Positions 1-9,662 of a stretch of DNA of 64,000 bases are shown piece by piece. The DNA comes from Bicyclus anynana (lineage: Eukaryota; Arthropoda; Insecta; Lepidoptera; Nymphalidae). Numbering within the stretch: position 1 is the first letter of the stretch; every line of letters begins with the position of its first letter. The notes under the pieces are model-generated. The model worked only from the letters and a program-made list of their open reading frames with translations. It did not search any database and had not been told where the DNA came from. Made by a program: the position numbers and the translations under genes. The stretch lies in contig NC_069110.1 of NCBI RefSeq assembly GCF_947172395.1, positions 2,728,001 to 2,792,000 of the forward strand, written 5' to 3'.

Positions 1-129
1 CATGGATATCGCAAACTTTGCATGCAAGGCGATGTCGTTTAATGACTTGCACGCGGTGCCGGCCCAGTTTTGGCACGCGATAGCTATCTCCATGCTTTAG
101 TAAAATATTAGTAACATAGTGTTAATGAT
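1..129. other. unassigned sequence at window edge
   Basis: I recognise no coding or repeat motif in this piece before the first RTE fragment. It may be the 5' flank of that insertion. Confidence 0.3.
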
Positions 130-473
130 CGTTCGGGAAGCTTCGCGACACCTTTCCTTTCAAAATTCTCCAGTGCCTGAAGACGATAGTCTTCGAACAG
201 TGTGTGTTGCGAGTGATGAACTACGGATCTGAGACTTGGTTGCTAACTATGGGCCTTATGAGAAGGCTCAGTGTCACTCAGCGGGCGATGGAGTGAGCTA
301 TGCTTGGAGCTTCTCCGCGTGATAAAATCAAAAATGAGGATATCCTCAGAAGAACCAAAGTCACCGACATAGCTCAGCGAGTCGCGAAATTGAAGTGGCA
401 ATGGGCAGGGCATTTAGTTCTAAGAGCCAACGGTCTTTGGGGTCCCAGTGTGCTGGAATGGCGACCCCGCACC
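130..473 (+). mobile_element. RTE-type LINE, C-terminal reverse-transcriptase fragment
   Basis: This matches the last third of the well-preserved RTE copy at 18885-20190, from the stretch encoding FGKLRD through ETW.LTMGL, RDKI.NE, RTKVTDIAQRVAKLKWQWAGH and LEWRPRT. The open part starts near 300. The match stops abruptly after the codons for RPRT, so the 3' tail is missing. The upstream part is out of frame and a stop (tga) interrupts it near 295. It is a decayed fragment and not a gene. Confidence 0.85.
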
Positions 474-514
474 GTTTGCAGGCGGCGGTGGAAAGTTCAG
501 AAAGCGGTAAGAAG

Positions 515-600
515 TTCTGATTATAATTCGCAGCTTGGAGTGAGAAAATTGGTGGTGGTTCATCCCCATGCCTCGACGAGCAGCCGTCTGCCCATTCATT
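515..600 (+). repeat. SINE body fragment
   Basis: The segment with CAGCTTGGAGTGAGAAAATT, GGTGGTG and ATGCCTCGACGAGC resembles the segment at 33200-33300 in the same orientation (TAGCTCGGAATTGGGAATTT, GGTGGTG, CTCGGAGAATGCG). The shared wording suggests the non-tRNA body of a dispersed SINE. No head or tail is visible here. Confidence 0.5.
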
Positions 601-883
601 ATTAGGTACAGTGCCTAGTGTTTTAATTTCTTTTTTAAATAGTCCCTTGATATTTCTGACAATTTATTTACAAAGCCTTTTCATGTTGATATAACCTTGT
701 AAGTAATTTATGAAACGCTATAAAATACTGTCCACTATTTCCCATTGTAATTCAACATCCTCAGTAGGTATAGTATTGTGTATGGAATGTGTTTTTACTG
801 CCAATTCTCACTATTATCTCATTGCATAGGGCTTTGCTATGAAGTGTAATACGTGGCAATAAATCCGTGCGAATATACAAATG

Positions 884-990
884 GCAACGGAATATTTGGC
901 ATGATTTCTAGTCAGAAATCATGCCAAATTTTAATCATGCCATTTGTAACAACATGGGTAGAATATACTTATTCTACCCATGTTGTTATG
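884..990. repeat. two adjacent perfect hairpins
   Basis: Two perfect inverted repeats lie 17 bases apart. The first has 16-bp arms at 894-909 and 914-929 with loop AGTC. The second has 19-bp arms at 947-965 and 970-988 with loop TACT. The words ACAAATGGC and GGCATGATT upstream also recur inverted as AATCATGCCATTTGT between the hairpins, so the block is built from several local inversions. The 84-aa open frame that runs through it is probably fortuitous. Confidence 0.9.
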
Positions 991-1061
991 TTTATCGTAA
1001 AGAACGCTTTGGATATGACTACACTCCAGATATCTTATGCTGCCTCGTCGGTAGTAGTGAA

Positions 1062-1300
1062 GTGGTTAATCCACCACGCTGACCCAATGCGGAATGGCAG
1101 ACGTTAGAGAATTAGGAAAATTCTTAAGTATGCAGGTATCCTCACGATGTTTTTCTTTCACCGTTTGGGACACGTGATTATTAATTTCTTAAAATAAACA
1201 TAACTGAAAAATTTGAGGTGCATGCCCCGGGCCGGATTCGAACCTACGCCCTCCGGAATCAGAGGCAGAGGTCATATCCACTGGGCTATCACGTCTCTCA
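1062..1300 (-). mobile_element. tRNA-derived SINE, family A
   Basis: Read on the minus strand, the head has an A-box-like TAGCCCAGTGG and a B box GGTTCGAATCC. It is followed by the conserved body (TCACGTGTCCCAAACGG, ATCGTGAGGA, ATTCTCTAACGTCTGCC) and ends at the GGGTCAGCGTGGTGG segment. It lacks the GATGATGA tail. About fifteen copies or parts of this family occur in the window. Confidence 0.85.
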
Positions 1301-1454
1301 ATAATAATAATAATTATAGGCTTAGATAAATATTTAACGAAACAAACAATCCTGAAAACTATATAATTAGGTACAATTTCAGGTCAGTTTTCAAAACACT
1401 ATCATAGATTAACATCGTTCGGGACCCTCGTGACGCGAGTTCTACTCTCACTTG

Positions 1455-1642
1455 TCCGGTTTTTTTTTATTCTTTACAAGTTAGCCCTTGACTACAATCT
1501 CACATGATGGTAAGTGATAATGCAATTTGAGGAGGATGTAAATCCACACCCCTTTCGGTTTCTGCGCGACATCGTAGCAGAACGCTAAATCGCTTGGCGG
1601 TACGTCTTTGCCGGTAGGATGGTAACCAGCCACGTCCTGTCT
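1455..1642 (-). mobile_element. tRNA-derived SINE, family C, 3' part
   Basis: The minus strand matches the distal two thirds of the copy at 63046-63388: the ACGTACCGCCAAG word, then ACTTACCATCA, GTAGTCAAGGGCTAACTTGT and an A-rich tail shown here as a T run. The tRNA-like head is absent. Confidence 0.8.
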
Positions 1643-1809
1643 AAAATCTGAGGCAATTTTAAAATTATAAAATCCTAATCGAGCTCAAATCCAGGAATAG
1701 GGAATCAAATCCAGGAGCTCTCTGCTGTCGTTAAAGTAAATTATTCGGTCAACGATACAAGATAAAGAATGCAAGCTAACTGAGAACATGATTGCTTGCG
1801 GCGGATAAT

Positions 1810-1988
1810 GGCCTGTAGCCGTGTGGCACGTCGATTCTCATTCTACAAACGAAAACGCTTCGAAAACTAACAAAACGTATGGGAATGACAGATCCGCTCA
1901 ACAATTTATCACGAGACCTGTCATTTTTTTTAATTTTCGAAGCGTTAGCGATTGTAGAATGAGAATCGACGTGCCATTGCTGCAGGCC
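1810..1988. mobile_element. MITE with long terminal inverted repeats
   Basis: The ends are inverted copies about 55 bp long, with GGCCTGTAGCCGTGTGGCAC on the left and the inverse reading GGCCTGCAGCAATGGCAC on the right. Both continue into CGTCGATTCTCATTCTACAA and an AACGCTTCG block. There is no room for a transposase. A longer relative with similar ends lies at 36074-36524. Confidence 0.8.
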
Positions 1989-2189
1989 CTGGTATAGTCG
2001 CTCGGTTCTGCAATGTAACTTGAGACGATCATGCTTACGTATTAAATCTCGTCTCGTTGAACGTATTGATAGATTCTTTATCTTGCCCCAGTTAACGTAC
2101 TGATAGATACTTTATCTTGCCTTGTTAAACGTGATTATAGTTAGGTACGTTCCAGAAGTAGTAATAATCTTGCACTGAAGTATGTATAA

Positions 2190-2633
2190 TGGTGTGTACT
2201 TTATGGTAGTAGTTTATGGTGTAGAGACGTGGACTATTCACGCCAGAGAAAGACAAAGAATTGATGCGTTCGAGATGTGGTGCTGGAGGTGAATGTTACG
2301 TATACCGTGGACTGCCAAACGTACAAATCTATCAATTCTTTCACAGCTTCAAATTAAAACACGTCTCTCAACCATCTGTCTACAGCGCATCCTCAGTTAT
2401 TTTGGGCATATCACACGCCGTGGTAACGACAACTTGGAGAAAATTATTATGGTGGGAAATGTGGAAGGCAAACGGCCACGAGGTAGATCTCCAACCCGAT
2501 GGTCTGATCTTCTCAAGGAAACTGGAGCCCGCACCTTTTACAGTGCCGTCCAAATGACCAGCGACCGTACTCGATGGAGAAGCATTGTATACCAAAAGAG
2601 GACTCGCCATGGTGGTCACGATCCACAGTCATG
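2190..2633 (+). mobile_element. LINE reverse-transcriptase C-terminal fragment, distinct from the main RTE
   Basis: The translation gives YGVETWTI, RIDAFEMWCWR, then a stop at 2290-2292, then MLRIPWTAKRTNLSIL, QIKTRLS, GHITRRGNDNLEK, GKRPRGRSPTRWSD and a short tail. This is the conserved region after the RT domain of RTE or CR1-like lepidopteran retrotransposons (family knowledge). The internal stop shows it is dead. The sequence diverges clearly from the 18.9-kb RTE, so it is a second LINE lineage. Confidence 0.8.
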
Positions 2634-2639
2634 AGGGAC

Positions 2640-3215
2640 CGACTGGAGAGAGAGAAAAAGTATGCATGTGATGTAAGCTGTTGTATATTTATCAGCATTA
2701 CAATATTATTCAAAACATTTTAAATGTTATACGCATTCTCTGGAATATCCAAGCGTCTTACGAGCGTCCCATAACTTAGTTTTACTCCCGGTCGCATATT
2801 TCATAACATTATATTCTAAAGCTCAAATATTCGTGCAATATAGATGCAATATACCCAACTTGTCAAAGACTGACTCTTTATTTTAAAATGAGATGGTTCT
2901 AAAATGTTGTTAAATTTTAGAGAGATTTTGATACAAAGTTTCCCTCATGAGTCTGCTGACTAGAGCGCAGGACTTGAGACCCGAGTGTAGGGTTAAGGAG
3001 CTCTTTTATAACTAGTTACTACTTTGCTTCTCGTATTGCTCTCGCAGATCCCATTATAGCAGCTTTGGATACCCGTTCAAATATAGAACTTACTATAAAT
3101 CTAGTGAGGCTAAGCAGGTCGTATAAATATTTTACCAATAAACATACCGCTCGCACCCATTTCCAGCATATAAACCAACAACATAGCCATTTTTAGTTGA
3201 TTCATTTGTGATCGG
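2640..3215. other. no recognised feature
   Basis: AT-rich sequence with no long frame and no repeat shared with the rest of the window that I could find. Confidence 0.4.
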
Positions 3216-3412
3216 ATCGGATTGGCAGACTTCACACCCGCGGAGAAATTAGGAAATTCTCTGGTATGCTGGTTTCCTCTCGATGTTTTTCCTTCATCGT
3301 TTGAGACGCGTGATATTTAATTTCTTAAAAAACAAACAACTGAAGAGTTGGAGGTGCATGCCCCGGACCGGATTCAAACCCTCACCCTCCGGAATCGGAG
3401 GCAGATGTCTAC
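3216..3412 (-). mobile_element. tRNA-derived SINE, family A, partial
   Basis: The minus strand carries the family A head (B-box-like GGTTTGAATCC) and the body words through TCTGCCAATCCGATCC. The 3' end with its GATGATGA tail is missing and the 5' end breaks within the A box. Confidence 0.8.
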
Positions 3413-3479
3413 CTATCTATGGTGTTTGTAAACGGGTATCTATGGTTTCATCCCTCTAAATAATTAAAGCATCTCAGCA

Positions 3480-3985
3480 ACAACCTTTAGTTTAACTAAC
3501 AAAAGCGTTTGTGCTATATTATTTTTAAATTTTAAAAATTCTCGAATTGCATTATCTATATTTAGTAGTTTTTTACGATTTATGAACAAATTTTTGAAAC
3601 TATAACTCTAAAAATGAAGGACTTTCCATACAAACTTTCAACCCCTATTTCATCCCCTTCTATTTTTAGTTTAGAGTCAAAAAGTACCCTATTTTTTGCT
3701 CCAAGGTCCCATTTACTATTATACCAAAATTCATCTTGATTAATTCAGCCATTAAGCCGTGAAAAGGTAACAGACAGACAGACAGATAGTCATCAGGGTT
3801 ACCTTTATAAATCCTAAATCTATTAATTGTTGTACTATATTATCTAGATATATGAGAAACCGGAATTTCTAACACGTTGTATGAATTTCTTTTTCTTTGG
3901 GACGGCTTACCTTCATCTAAATTCCATCCTTCGCCACTGATAGACAGACAGACTTACTATCGCATTTATAATATTAGTATAGATA
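3480..3985 (-). repeat. diverged Helitron-like interspersed repeat
   Basis: Sequence motifs CAAACTTTCAACCCCTATTT, ACAGACAGACAGAC and TTTATAATATTAGTATAGAT recur near other Helitron-like repeats at 31663-31800, 36980-37165 and 39480-39750. Boundaries are unclear. Confidence 0.5.
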
Positions 3986-4394
3986 AATCATGTGATTATT
4001 ATAACCAGTGGTGTGCATAAGGTAGTCGATCAGGGTCTGCACTAGTAAGAAAAATTAATCAAACTGTGTAAATCTGCATTTAATAAGTATTAAGAAAAAT
4101 ATCTAGGATATGCAGAACGTTAATGCATGTATGTTGAAGTGCACGCCATTGATAATAACCACTGGTAATTAAGATATTTTCTGTTTATTGTTAAGTAACT
4201 TACTCGTTCCCAGCTGCTAGAATCATCTGCATCCTGGCTTAGATGTACAAAACTTCCTCGAGATAATCTTCGCATAACTCCGCACTTCACTGTTGCACTT
4301 CACTTCAATCACTATGTTTACTCAACAAAAAAGTCCATAAGTTTGACAAACTGATCCACACAGATAAACCAAATAGTGTAAGAGTTATTTATTT
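3986..4394. other. no recognised feature
   Basis: I see no coding region or shared repeat here. Confidence 0.35.
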
Positions 4395-4560
4395 TTTGCA
4401 ATTTATTATGTAATATATAACACAATAAAGCCCTTAGCCGCGTATGTACGTATGTCTGTCTGTTTGCAATAAGGTCAAAGTCTACCGAACGGATTTTAAG
4501 GTTTTTTCCAATACATTAGCTAATGAGAAAGGTTTACGGATATAATTTGTCAAGATTTTG
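4395..4560 (+). repeat. Helitron-like repeat fragment
   Basis: The words GTATGTCTGTCTGTTTGC and ACCGAACGGATTTTAAGG are typical of the conserved core of the lepidopteran non-autonomous repeats seen elsewhere here. No clear ends. Confidence 0.4.
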
Positions 4561-4577
4561 TGTTAATTCATAGAAAT

Positions 4578-5336
4578 ATGACGGTACGATACCGACGTAC
4601 GCTATACGGACGATTTAGTCATCATGGCAGAGACTCTGGATGACCTTAATACCACGCTTAATGACCTCAGCAGAGTTTCTCAACAGGTGGGCCTGAAAAT
4701 AAACAGGGCCAAAACAAAAAATGTGTAATGCTCATATATCGCTCCACCCAGTTTTAGTTGAGAACGTTTCACTCGAAATTACCTAGGACATATGGTCCAA
4801 TTAAGTAGGACCACATTCGGGAAACTTCGCGATATCTTATCGTCCGAAATTCCTCAGTGCCTAAAGACAAAAGTCTTCGAACAGTACGTGTTACCAGTGA
4901 TGACCTATGATTCCGAGACTTGGTCGCTAACTATAGGCCTCATAAGAATTCATCAGAGTCACACAGCGAGCGATGGAACGAGCTATTCTAGGAGTATCTT
5001 TGCGTGATCGAATCAGAAATGAGGAGATCCGCAGAAGAACTAAAATCACCGACATAGCTCAACGTGTCGCGAAGCTGAAGTGGCAATGGGCGGGGCACAT
5101 AGCTCGAAGAGCCGATGGCCGTTGGGGTCCCTAGGTGCTGGAATGGCGGCCCCGCACCAGAAAGCGCAGTGTTGGTCGACCCCCCACCAGGTGGACTGAC
5201 GACATCAAGTGAATCGCAGAGATTCGCTGGATGATGGCGACTCAGTATCGTGATGTGTGGAAGTCCCTAAAAAATGCCTATGTCCTGCAATGGACGTCCA
5301 TCGGCTGACATGATGATGATGATGATGATGATGATA
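4578..5336 (+). mobile_element. RTE-type LINE copy with internal deletions and (TGATGA)n tail
   Basis: Collinear with 19384-20190, from the catalytic FADD region (here degraded to YTDDLVIMAE) to the terminal microsatellite. Two internal segments near 4777 and 4806 are deleted relative to the better copy. Stops (for example tag at 5132-5134) and frame changes break the reading frame. The intact 3' end is (TGATGA)n at about 5309-5334. Confidence 0.9.
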
Positions 5337-5690
5337 ATTGTTGCAAGTGTCAGAAAAAAAAAGTTTGTAAGTCTAAAAGGCAGTCTGCGGTGACATATAT
5401 CTATATTTCATATGTCAAGTATAGGATGGGTAGTATAATCTATCTTCTAAAAATTGGTCACGTACAACGAAAAAGTTTGAACATTTACACTGTAAAATGA
5501 TTTTTTCAAAAGCATGTAAAACCTTAAACTTACTGGGAGAGTAAGTTGACATTTTAAAAGCTCCACTAAGAGACACGCCAAAAGAAAGATATTATACGGA
5601 ACACCGGGCCTGTCGTCCATTAGCTTATTCAGTCAAACAAATACTGCACTACTGAAAATATCTTTTCTTTAAAATAGGAGAGCCTGCATG
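5337..5690. other. no recognised feature
   Basis: AT-rich, with no open frame of note. A short stretch at 5690-5765 shares GGAGTTTGGACC.TGGTGG with the inverted-repeat element at 49394-49764. Confidence 0.35.
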
Positions 5691-5765
5691 GCCGTATATA
5701 ATTTGCTAATTATGGAGTTTGGACCTTGGTGGTTTTCGAAGTTTTTCAGACCCACTAAGTCCAAG
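5690..5765 (+). repeat. fragment of the 49394-49764 inverted-repeat family
   Basis: AATTATGGAGTTTGGACCTT followed by GGTGG and a 'cagaccca..aagtccaagta' end matches 49491-49565 in order. Confidence 0.5.
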
Positions 5766-5994
5766 TATTGTCGCCATTGTTATTTTCTAAAATTAGGTAT
5801 CTAAGGAATATCATGAGCAATCACGTCTCTAGTCGCTACTTTAAAGCCACCACAGGCAAAACTCTACAATTGACTACCGTACTTACCTATGGTAGGACAA
5901 AATTCTCAGCTTTCGTATAATGAGGTAGTCCTAAGGCTGATACTATTGATACTGATACATTATTAACGAACAAATCAGTGCACAGGCTTAATAA

Positions 5995-6345
5995 CTTGAA
6001 GTTGAAAAATTAAGGTCATGATACTCGCATTATTAATTACACTCTCGATCAAGTCATCGATATTCTCTTTCAGTGCGCTTTCATTTGAGACTCCACTCGA
6101 ATACATTTGCTGACATTCGGTTACTCTTCCCCACTTTAACCGACCACAATTATTAAACGGCAAAACTAACTTTCATCAAACATGTCTAAGAACACTCGCA
6201 CATAAGTCACCTTTAATACAATTAAACTACATTGAAATCGTTTTATCCGTTCGGGAGCTATGGTGCCATAGACAGACTGACAGACAGACAGACACGTCAA
6301 ACTTATAACACCCCTCTTTTTTGCGTCGGGGGTTAAAAATACGCA
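5995..6345 (-). repeat. interspersed repeat family F
   Basis: The reverse complement aligns over roughly 350 bp with 55830-56180. Shared blocks are AACACCCCTC, the (CAGA)n/(GTCT)n tract, the CCGAACGGAT/ATCCGTTCGG word, a TTGAGACCCCACTCGA word and the AGTGCGCTTTCA block. The short minus-strand frame within it is a by-product. The superfamily is unknown. Confidence 0.7.
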
Positions 6346-6371
6346 GCCTAATGTAGAAGCTTTCTATTTCT

Positions 6372-6582
6372 TTGAAGTCGTCATCATCATCAGCCTATCA
6401 CTGCTGGCCATAGGCTTTTCAAAGAGCGCACCACCACACACTTTCCTCCACCTTCCATCTAGTGTCCTACACTGCACTTGCTGGTAAGTGGTCTCCACTC
6501 CTGGACACGTTTGCCCCAGTGGCCATCTGTTTTGCGACAAATACTCGTATGGCCCGCCCATTGCCACTTCAGTTTGCAAATT
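6372..6582 (-). mobile_element. RTE-type LINE 3' end, diverged
   Basis: Minus strand: WQWAGHTSICRKTDGHWG-like coding, a CRTLDGRWRKVCGG stretch and then the ATGATGATGAC tail. The conserved order (tail, MASSDRL, RWRK, tgGAHTS) shows the C-terminal end of an RTE relative. It differs enough from the 18.9-kb family to be another subfamily. Confidence 0.7.
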
Positions 6583-7044
6583 ATTTTGCTTTAAATTCAC
6601 ATTAAAATAAAATTATGACCGTGATTATAAAGTTTGTTGTCTACAAAATACATTATGCCCACCAGCACAAGTAATGCCTCCTCAGAAGGCTTAGTGTCCT
6701 TAAATGGACATAAGTAGTTCCAAGAAGCCCGTTTAAAATGTTGCGAGTTCACTTAGTTTACAGTTCAAAGTGGCATGCCGTAAAAGCAAAAGCGTTTTAA
6801 ATTTGAACTTTAGTATTAATAAAATAATGTTAGTTCTTTTTTCATTTCATCAATAATATAGAACCACAAGATTAAAAATTCCGGATAAGTTCTGAAAAGC
6901 GAAAAATGTTTTTTTCAATTTAAACTCATCGACAGTCGTTATGCTAGCTGTCATTAGTTTTTAAAAACACTAAGGCTGCGTGCACATTAGCTGTTGTAAT
7001 AAATTTTTACGATCTTTGCTTGCTTAATCGTCGAGAGATATTAT
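6583..7044. other. no recognised feature
   Basis: AT-rich. I see no frame or repeat that I can name. Confidence 0.35.
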
Positions 7045-7215
7045 GTCCTGCAAGCTAATTCACTATCTTTGACGTATTCTAGTTATATACGAAATTGAGA
7101 TTCTAAGTAAAAATGTCATCCGGTGCTTACTGGTGGATATCACACAGTAGGTAAATAAATGACATTGATTTGATGTTAATTTTAATAGATGAACCAAAAT
7201 AGTTAATAGGCCAGC
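7045..7215 (+). repeat. interspersed repeat family E
   Basis: GCAAGCTAATTCACTATCTT, then GTCATCCGGTGCTTACTGG, GGATATCA and GGCCAGC recur in the same order at 43449-43890 and 56375-56585, and inverted at 14205-14345. Four copies in 64 kb define a family with unknown ends. Confidence 0.75.
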
Positions 7216-7479
7216 TGAACGTAACGCGTGATGCAACATTTTTTCTTAACGTGTCGATTTCGGCCATGGACTGAGAACCTTCCAGATTCTCAACTGTTTT
7301 TATATATTTTTACCACCGTATTGTTTTTATGCACACTCCGTTAACCTTTTTAGTAAAAATAATTTGAAGGGTCTCTAGCAAAGGGTTGCCACGAATATAA
7401 GAATCTGGTGTCTAGAAACTTTTTTCCTCATTAAATTATCCCTTAGAAAATATGAAAAATATGTTTCATACTTAAACAA

Positions 7480-7540
7480 CTGCGGGGCCGTTGAAACCTG
7501 CTAGCTACCAACGTTACCATAGCCCAAACTCCTCATAAAT
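7480..7540 (-). repeat. short relative of the 49394-49764 element
   Basis: On the minus strand GGAGTTTGGGCTATGG and the following bases resemble 49495-49545. The word GGGTCTCTAGCAAAGGGTTG at 7371-7390 also matches the same element at 49688-49707. Confidence 0.4.
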
Positions 7541-7773
7541 AGGAGATGATGACAAGGTGTTAATATATTGATTCTTATGAGAAATTCATTCATTCAATGT
7601 CAATATTAACTAATTAATACATATATGTCGTGGTAGCCCAGTGGATAATATGACCTCTGCCTCCGAGTCCGGAGGGTGTAGGTTCGAGTCACTGTTACTT
7701 CTACAAAATTGATTTACTATTAGCATACTCTTACTCGTAGTTTATATACAATTTAATCAACTGTCATCATCCC
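7541..7773. mobile_element. MITE family H carrying a SINE fragment
   Basis: The ends are inverted: AGGAGATGATGACAAGG on the left and CTGTCATCATCCC on the right. The subterminal words TTAATATATTGATT and AAATTGATTTACTATTA match the longer copy at 55241-55740. A family A SINE head (7625-7697) interrupts the middle. Confidence 0.75.
7625..7697 (+). mobile_element. tRNA-derived SINE head, family A
   Basis: GTCGTGGTAGCCCAGTGG (A box) and GGTTCGAGTC (B box) are preserved. The rest of the SINE is absent. Confidence 0.75.
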
Positions 7774-8340
7774 TATTAGTTACGATATTTACGAATACCT
7801 GATGTAGGAGCAATGGGCTCGAAAACTTTTAGAAAAATAAGGTGTATCTGGAAAAAGAGGCAAGAGCTCTTATTATAAGTCCAATCTACCGCAATCCGCG
7901 TAAAAGAACTTTGTTCCAAAAATAATAAGCAGCGTCTCACTCTCACTGACTTTTTGACAGGTGTACACGCACCCTTACATTGAAATTAATTAAATTTTGC
8001 TGGTTGGCGAACTCTGTATTCTAGGGCATTACTAACTTTGAATACGAAGTTTGTAGACCGACGTTATTTAATAATTGTACTTACTGTAATTGGCATCTGA
8101 CCTTTCATATTTTAATTTATACCCATGCTAATATTCCGGGCTCACAACGCTAAATTATTATTATTGGTCCTATTTGTATGTATCTTGATATATTTGATTT
8201 ATAATTATAGATAGATAACAGATAAATGATCGTTGCGATAAACGTTGCAGCTTTCATGAGGATGCACGCAAAATTTTACTCATATTTAAATTAAATTCGT
8301 GTAAAATACAAGAATGGAAAATAATATTATATAAAAAAAA
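7774..8340. other. no recognised feature
   Basis: No open frame over 60 codons and no family word found. Confidence 0.35.
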
Positions 8341-8343
8341 TAT

Positions 8344-8390
8344 TTGAATTTTGCCAGGAAAGATTCTCCATCTTTCCTGGCAATGTTCAA
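8344..8390. repeat. 47-nt hairpin with perfect 14-bp core
   Basis: The arms 8351-8364 and 8370-8383 are exact inverse complements around a five-base loop. Five more pairs extend the stem to 8344-8390 past one mismatch and one G-U pair. Confidence 0.85.
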
Positions 8391-8504
8391 TAACGTTATA
8401 AATCTCAAAAACATGATGGTCACTAGCAAAGTAGAGGGAAAAAGCCGCGGACCGCAGCCCGATGTGTTGGTCTGACCTGCATGACTATTCTCAAATGATG
8501 TTTT

Positions 8505-8617
8505 GTATATCTCGCAAGTGCGAGATTATAATTCACCGCTATCTGTCTCATTCTATAGTATCGTGATAGACAGAGAGAGATAAAGGTGAATTCGAAACTC
8601 GCACTTGCGAGTTATAA
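8505..8617. mobile_element. small MITE with palindromic termini
   Basis: Each end contains a near-palindrome, CTCGCAAGTGCGAG on the left and CTCGCACTTGCGAG on the right. The two ends are inverted relative to each other, and inner AATTCACC/GGTGAATT and TCTGTC/GACAGA words are also inverted. The whole segment can fold into one long stem. Confidence 0.75.
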
Positions 8618-9190
8618 AAATATCGTTGCAGGATAGCCTAACAGATCCGTAGCACACTCGATTCTACGGTTTACAATGTTTTTCGTTTAGTCGAAGACAG
8701 GAGAGGCCCATACAAAGCCTTTTCTCTATATTGTTCACAAACTATTTCCTTATTCTCGGTAATCTACCTCCTTTATATATTCTCTTACCTCTACTTGGAA
8801 GCGACCTTATCACAAAACATAGAGCACTTAAGCTTCGTGAACCTTATAATATAGCAAACCTTATAATATACGATACGTGTACATATCATATAATAAGAAT
8901 AAAAGGCAAAAGCTTCACAAAGTGAAGGGCATATTTGGAGAAAATCAATATTTAAAATTATTTTGAAATGCACGGTCAGATTTATCCGGCAACACCCATA
9001 TGAACGTTTAATTGGACTGGATCAGATTATTTGATTACAAATTAAGCTCTCAAGTTCATTTTTCGGTTCTGCGCTATGAATAATATTTATGTGTCGCTTA
9101 TTTTATTTTAAGTTGCAAATTATCTGGGTTACACAATGGTAGATTATTGTTTACGATTCGATACTGCTGCTCAATGTTTGTACGCGTAAG
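8618..9190. other. no recognised feature
   Basis: AT-rich, with short frames on both strands that carry no recognisable motif. Confidence 0.35.
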
Positions 9191-9216
9191 TGAGAGTAAC
9201 CAATGTTTAGTTTTAT

Positions 9217-9328
9217 AAGCCTATTGAGGCTCAACGGTAAGAGCGGTTGGACTTATCACCGAGGGGTGGTGGTTCAATCCTCACCCCGTTGGTCTATTGT
9301 CGTACCCACTCCAAGCACAGTGGGAACC
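9217..9328 (+). mobile_element. tRNA-derived SINE, family B
   Basis: The head GCTCAACGGTAAGAGCGG (A box) and GTGGTTCAATCCTCACCCCG (B box) is followed by GTCTATTGTCGTACCCACTC. The same sequence occurs at 51483-51605 and inverted at 60165-60290. Confidence 0.85.
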
Positions 9329-9606
9329 CATATTCGGCTAACTGCTGAGCTCGAGTCTCCTCTCAGAATGAGAGAGTTAGGCCAATAGTCCACCACGCTG
9401 GCCCAATGCGGATTGGCAGACTTCACACACGCAGAGAATTAAGATAATTCTCTGGTATGCAGGTTTCCTCACGATGTTTTCCTTCACCGTTTGAGACATG
9501 TGATATTTAATTTCTTAAAATGCACTCATTTCCTGGACCGGATTCGAACCCACACCCTCCGGAATCGGAAGCAGAGGTCATATCCACTGGGCTATCACGA
9601 CTCATG
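9329..9606 (-). mobile_element. tRNA-derived SINE, family A, nearly full length
   Basis: One of the most complete copies. On the minus strand it has GAGTCGTGATAGCCCAGTGG, B box GGTTCGAATCC, the CACGTGTCTCAAACGG-like middle, ATTCTCTGCGTGTGTGAAG, the GGACTATTGGCCTAA block and CCGAATATGGGT. It directly abuts the family B head on its left. Confidence 0.9.
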
Positions 9607-9662
9607 GTTTGTATAGTTATTAGGATAAGTTAGCTTAAGGTCATTATTGTATGCCTTCTCAA
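9606..9662 (+). mobile_element. LINE 3'-UTR fragment
   Basis: TTTGTATAGTTATTAGGATA and AGTTAGCTTAAG repeat almost exactly at 40509-40560, where they follow the C-terminal codons of a LINE. This is therefore the 3' end of another copy of that element. Confidence 0.7.

Noticed and set aside
300..605. 101-aa host gene
   Set aside because: The first two thirds are RTE C-terminus and the rest is SINE body read in the same frame by chance.
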